A stretch of 8,507 bases of DNA from HGM12669 sp048527645 (GTDB taxonomy: Bacteria; Bacillota; Clostridia; Oscillospirales; CAG-272), in contig DBGFNI010000141.1 of assembly GCA_048527645.1 (NCBI GenBank), positions 1 to 8,507 on the forward strand, given 5' to 3'. Made by a program: the position numbers and the translations under genes. The notes beneath the pieces are model-generated. The model was not told the DNA's origin and did not search any database. It was given only the letters and a program-made list of their open reading frames with translations. Below, piece after piece: positions 6,682 to 8,507 of this stretch. The stretch's first letter is position 1; every line of letters starts with the position of its first letter.

Positions 6682-7251
6682 TCATTCGCCGTTTTGTCCT
6701 TTCAGGGGTGGGCAAAACGGCGCTCGGCCGGTTGCCGGAATCTGATAGACTACGTCAAGCAAAGTGTCCCGAATCTGACAGAAGCGCTGCGCACAGAGCG
6801 TGCCGCCGGTTGTCATCAGCAACAGCGGCAGCGGCTTTTTACGCGCATCATACGGCGGCTGCACATATGGGTATTCATTCAGAAAAAAACCGTTTCGCTG
6901 ATAAAATGTGATCCGGCGTCGGGCAAAATCGGTTTTTGGCGGTTCAACCTCCAGGCAGATTTGACCGGGCAGCACGCTGAAAAGTTCATTCAGCATCTGT
7001 GCTCCGAGTCCCCGGTTGCGGTATGCCGCATCGACGGCAAAATGCTCGACAAAGGCAAAATCCGAAAACTGCCAGACGGCGATGAATGCCCGGGGCGCCT
7101 GATGCGGGTCATCCGGCAGAACATACACCGTGTATTCCTGCCGGTCAAACAGCGCCTTTTGCGCGGCGCGGTCGCGGCGCTCGTCGGAGGGGAAACTTTC
7201 CTCCATGATGGAAAAGAGCGTATCAAATTCTTCTTTTCTTGCGATTCGCAT
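6682..7251 (-). CDS. GNAT-family N-acetyltransferase
   Basis: This 189-residue protein is a cytoplasmic acetyl-CoA-dependent acetyltransferase of the GNAT superfamily. The acetyl-CoA pyrophosphate-binding motif A is clear at residues 78-84 (RNRGLGA), preceded by the beta-strand HFAVDAAY and followed by helix QMLNELFSVL. FYQRNGF at 117-122 is the usual motif B region. The N-terminus (FDTLFSIMEESFP) is the typical first helix. The substrate cannot be predicted. The ATG at 7251 is preceded by AGGAG at 7259-7263 (7 nt spacing), which decides it over in-frame codons further upstream that fall in the terminator. The gene lies downstream of rpsI on the same strand but behind a strong terminator, and I see no clear promoter of its own, so it may depend on readthrough. 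The last codons run into an inverted repeat (6687-6722), and the C-terminal 40 residues are not a recognisable domain. Confidence 0.88.
   Translation of the reverse strand: MRIARKEEFDTLFSIMEESFPSDERRDRAAQKALFDRQEYTVYVLPDDPHQAPRAFIAVWQFSDFAFVEHFAVDAAYRNRGLGAQMLNELFSVLPGQICLEVEPPKTDFARRRITFYQRNGFFLNEYPYVQPPYDARKKPLPLLLMTTGGTLCAQRFCQIRDTLLDVVYQIPATGRAPFCPPLKGQNGE
6687..6722. repeat. Perfect 10-bp inverted repeat within the GNAT 3' coding end
   Basis: CGCCGTTTTG (6687-6696) and CAAAACGGCG (6713-6722) pair exactly across a 16-nt loop, inside the last codons of the GNAT gene and ending 5 nt before its stop on the minus strand. No T-run follows directly, so it is not a canonical terminator. It could stabilise the mRNA 3' end, or act together with the inverted repeat at 6641-6674. 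Confidence 0.6.
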
Positions 7252-7301
7252 CAAAAATCTCCTTTTTGTGATGGCTTTGCCGGGTGCGTGTGCGTAAACA
7301 T

Positions 7302-7345
7302 GGGAAAACAACAATCCCGAAAGCCGTACAAGCGGCTTTCGGGAT
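7302..7345 (-). terminator. Rho-independent terminator of the rplM-rpsI operon
   Basis: ATCCCGAAAGCCG (7314-7326) pairs perfectly over 13 bp with CGGCTTTCGGGAT (7333-7345) around a 6-nt loop. On the minus strand the stem is followed by TGTTGTTTTCCC, a moderate T-tract. It lies 148 nt past the rpsI stop and 50 nt before the GNAT ribosome binding site, so it would end the ribosomal operon transcript. Confidence 0.85.
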
Positions 7346-7493
7346 GTCGAACCGAGTCAGATTTGAACTGCCGGAAAGCTTTTGCCTTGCGGCAGACACT
7401 GCGGATGAGCAGTACTGCCGATGCACAATCAGTTCTGCGGCACAACGACGCGGATGCGCGTTGCTGCGCGGAACACGGAATGCAGTAAAAACG
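7346..7493 (-). other. Structured gene-free stretch between rpsI and its terminator
   Basis: No convincing gene is visible. The sequence carries three copies of a CTGCCG/CGGCAG element (plus strand: CTGCCG 7368-7373, CGGCAG 7390-7395, CTGCCG 7415-7420). The middle one can pair with either neighbour, giving two mutually exclusive hairpins. A T-arm-like AGTTCAAATCTG occurs on the minus strand, but no matching acceptor or anticodon arm was found. It is best read as the 3' untranslated region of the rplM-rpsI transcript. Confidence 0.45.
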
Positions 7494-7895
7494 TCAGCGC
7501 TTGGAGAACTGCGGTGCGCGACGGGCGGCTTTGAGGCCGTATTTCTTTCTTTCCTTCATACGAGGGTCACGGGTCAGGAAGCCTGCCTTCTTCAGTGCGG
7601 GACGGTAGGTCTCGTCTGCCTGAAGCAGCGCACGGGAAACGCCGTGACGGATTGCGCCTGCCTGACCGGAAAAGCCGCCGCCCTTCACGGTGCAGATGAT
7701 ATCAAACTTGCCCATAGTGTTGGTCACATCAAAGGGCTGGTTGACAATCAGCTTCATGGTTTCCAGACCGAAATAATCGTCGATATCGCGGCCGTTAATG
7801 GTGACAGAGCCGGTGCCGGGCATCACACGTACGCGTGCGATGGATTTTTTTCTTCTGCCGGTGCCGTAGAAATAAGGTTTTGCACTTGTATACAT
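7494..7895 (-). CDS. rpsI: 30S ribosomal protein S9
   Basis: This 133-residue protein is S9 (uS9), a component of the small ribosomal subunit head whose C-terminal tail reaches the P site. The N-terminal YFYGTGRRKKSIARVR is typical. The family signature GGGFSGQAGAIRHGVSRAL is intact at residues 72-90, and the protein ends in the invariant SKR that contacts P-site tRNA. It follows rplM by 21 nt, the conserved two-gene operon order of bacteria, and shares the rplM promoter. The ATG at 7895 is chosen because AGGAG lies 7 nt upstream (7903-7907). An in-frame TTG at 7901 sits almost on the Shine-Dalgarno sequence and is rejected. The length is normal and no residue looks missing. Confidence 0.98.
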   Translation of the reverse strand: MYTSAKPYFYGTGRRKKSIARVRVMPGTGSVTINGRDIDDYFGLETMKLIVNQPFDVTNTMGKFDIICTVKGGGFSGQAGAIRHGVSRALLQADETYRPALKKAGFLTRDPRMKERKKYGLKAARRAPQFSKR

Positions 7896-7902
7896 GTTCA
7901 AT

Positions 7903-7907
7903 CTCCT
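7903..7907 (-). promoter_or_regulatory. Ribosome binding site of rpsI
   Basis: AGGAG lies 7 nt before the ATG at 7895. It decides this start over the in-frame TTG at 7901, which would leave only 1 nt of spacing. Confidence 0.75.
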
Positions 7908-7916
7908 TCCTGCTGC

Positions 7917-8342
7917 TTAATCCAAAGCAACGGGCTTCTGCGCCTGATGCTTGTGCTCGCTTCCGCTGTACACTTTCAGACGAGTGATGCTCTTGCGGCC
8001 GATGGAATTCTTCGGCAGCATGCCTTTTACCGCCAGCTGCATCGCCAATTCCGGCTTGGTAGCCATCAGGGTTTTGTAGGAAACTTCCTTCAAACCGCCG
8101 ATATATCCGGAATGATGGTAGTACTTCTTCTGCTCCAGTTTTTTACCGGTCAGAACGGCTTTGTCCGCGTTGATGATGATGACGAATTCGCCGCAGTCAA
8201 CATGAGGGGTGAACTCCGCGCGGTGCTTGCCTCTCAGAATGTTGGCAGCTTTTGCTGCGGTCTTGCCCAGCGGCACGCCTGCAGCATCAATGATATACCA
8301 TTTGCGGTCAACGGTATTCTTGTTTGCCATAAATGTAGACAT
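7917..8342 (-). CDS. rplM: 50S ribosomal protein L13
   Basis: This 141-residue protein is L13 (uL13), an early-assembling protein of the large ribosomal subunit. The N-terminal MSTFMA start, RKWYIIDA at 13-20, ILRGKHRAEFTPHVD at 35-49 and the signature VKGMLPKN at 105-112 are all typical, and the length matches the family (about 142-145). Two other in-frame ATGs lie upstream. The one at 8342 is chosen because GGAGG at 8351-8355 gives 8 nt spacing, while the ATG at 8348 would leave only about 2 nt. Position 27 is Lys where many homologues have Arg, a small difference. It is the first gene of the rplM-rpsI operon and has a consensus promoter and structured leader. Confidence 0.97.
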   Translation of the reverse strand: MSTFMANKNTVDRKWYIIDAAGVPLGKTAAKAANILRGKHRAEFTPHVDCGEFVIIINADKAVLTGKKLEQKKYYHHSGYIGGLKEVSYKTLMATKPELAMQLAVKGMLPKNSIGRKSITRLKVYSGSEHKHQAQKPVALD

Positions 8343-8417
8343 TTGCATATCCTCCGTTTTAATATAGATAAAAATCCGGGTTTTTCCGCTGTGCAGCGGC
8401 AAAAACAGATTTTCAGC
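8343..8417 (-). promoter_or_regulatory. Structured 5' leader of rplM, possible L13 autoregulatory leader
   Basis: From the likely transcription start near 8417 to the rplM start is about 75 nt. It contains a hairpin at 8380-8406: GTTTTTCCGCT pairs with AGCGG and AAAAAC around a GTGC loop, with one bulged base (plus-strand letters). The TTTTT arm at 8381-8385 could instead pair with AAAAA at 8370-8374, so two folds are possible. L13 leader RNAs that control rplM-rpsI are known in Firmicutes; I cannot confirm that this is that family. Confidence 0.5.
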
Positions 8418-8423
8418 CTTGTT

Positions 8424-8452
8424 ATTATAGCATGGGTACTTTGGCTTGTCAA
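8424..8452 (-). promoter_or_regulatory. Consensus sigma-A promoter of the rplM-rpsI operon
   Basis: On the minus strand TTGACA (8447-8452) and TATAAT (8424-8429) are both perfect and are 17 nt apart, with TGC immediately before the -10, an extended -10 element. The region upstream is A/T-rich and could act as an UP element. The strength fits a ribosomal protein operon. Confidence 0.95.
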
Positions 8453-8457
8453 TAGAT

Positions 8458-8478
8458 TTTTCAAACTTTTTTTGAAAA
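8458..8478. repeat. A/T-rich inverted repeat upstream of the rplM promoter
   Basis: TTTTCAAA (8458-8465) and TTTGAAAA (8471-8478) are exact reverse complements around a 5-nt loop, directly upstream of the -35 box. It may be the weak end of a transcript entering from outside the window, or simply A/T-rich UP-element DNA. Nothing else is visible from 8479 to 8507. Confidence 0.4.
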
Positions 8479-8507
8479 TTTCGATTTATCTCTTCAACAT
8501 CTCCTGT

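Noticed and set aside
7350..7430. A tRNA gene on the minus strand
   Set aside because: A T-arm-like AGTTCAAATCTG occurs, but one T-stem pair fails, and no complementary acceptor stem, D-arm or anticodon arm of proper spacing was found.
6694..7488. A 264-codon plus-strand frame opposite the GNAT gene
   Set aside because: It runs antisense to the GNAT gene and across the terminator, with no ribosome binding site or domain pattern.

Overview
The window looks like a chromosomal segment of an anaerobic Firmicute, most likely a gut Clostridia member of the Oscillospiraceae/Ruminococcaceae type. The basis is the rplM-rpsI gene pair with a Firmicutes-style consensus promoter, strong AGGAGG-type ribosome binding sites, a Clostridia-like MATE transporter, and a large secreted protein built from InlB-type (Listeria-Bacteroides) repeats. 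The taxonomic call is inference from protein style; there is no 16S or other marker to confirm it.

Layout. Positions 94-4866 (+) encode a 1590-residue secreted mosaic protein: signal peptide, beta-helix-like repeats, an Ig-like domain, a discoidin/F5-8C-like domain, several InlB-type repeats and an unnamed C-terminal domain, with no visible cell-wall anchor. A 48-residue protein (4889-5035, +) follows 22 nt later, probably on the same transcript. A strong bidirectional terminator (5041-5084) separates this pair from everything to the right, which lies on the minus strand. From right to left that part is: a consensus promoter (8424-8452), a structured leader, rplM (L13), rpsI (S9), a 148-nt stretch without a gene, a strong terminator (7302-7345), a GNAT acetyltransferase (6682-7251), a short spacer with inverted repeats and a promoter, and a MATE-family multidrug/cation antiporter (5080-6516) with a terminator-like hairpin in its leader.

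How the genes work together. rplM and rpsI form the classical ribosomal protein operon. GNAT and MATE are each probably expressed separately and may be accessory or resistance-type genes; nothing links them mechanistically beyond adjacency. The large surface protein and the small downstream protein form a two-gene cassette. The small one is the least understood item here: its start resembles small uncharacterised Clostridia proteins beginning MKK.YE.P..E...FE..D.., and its tail is Gly/Asp-rich.

I do not see a CRISPR array, transposase, phage gene, rRNA or convincing tRNA. There is no clear evidence for a wholly new multi-gene system. The best candidates for a second look are the secreted mosaic protein plus small peptide pair, the hairpin in the MATE leader, and the structured stretch downstream of rpsI.
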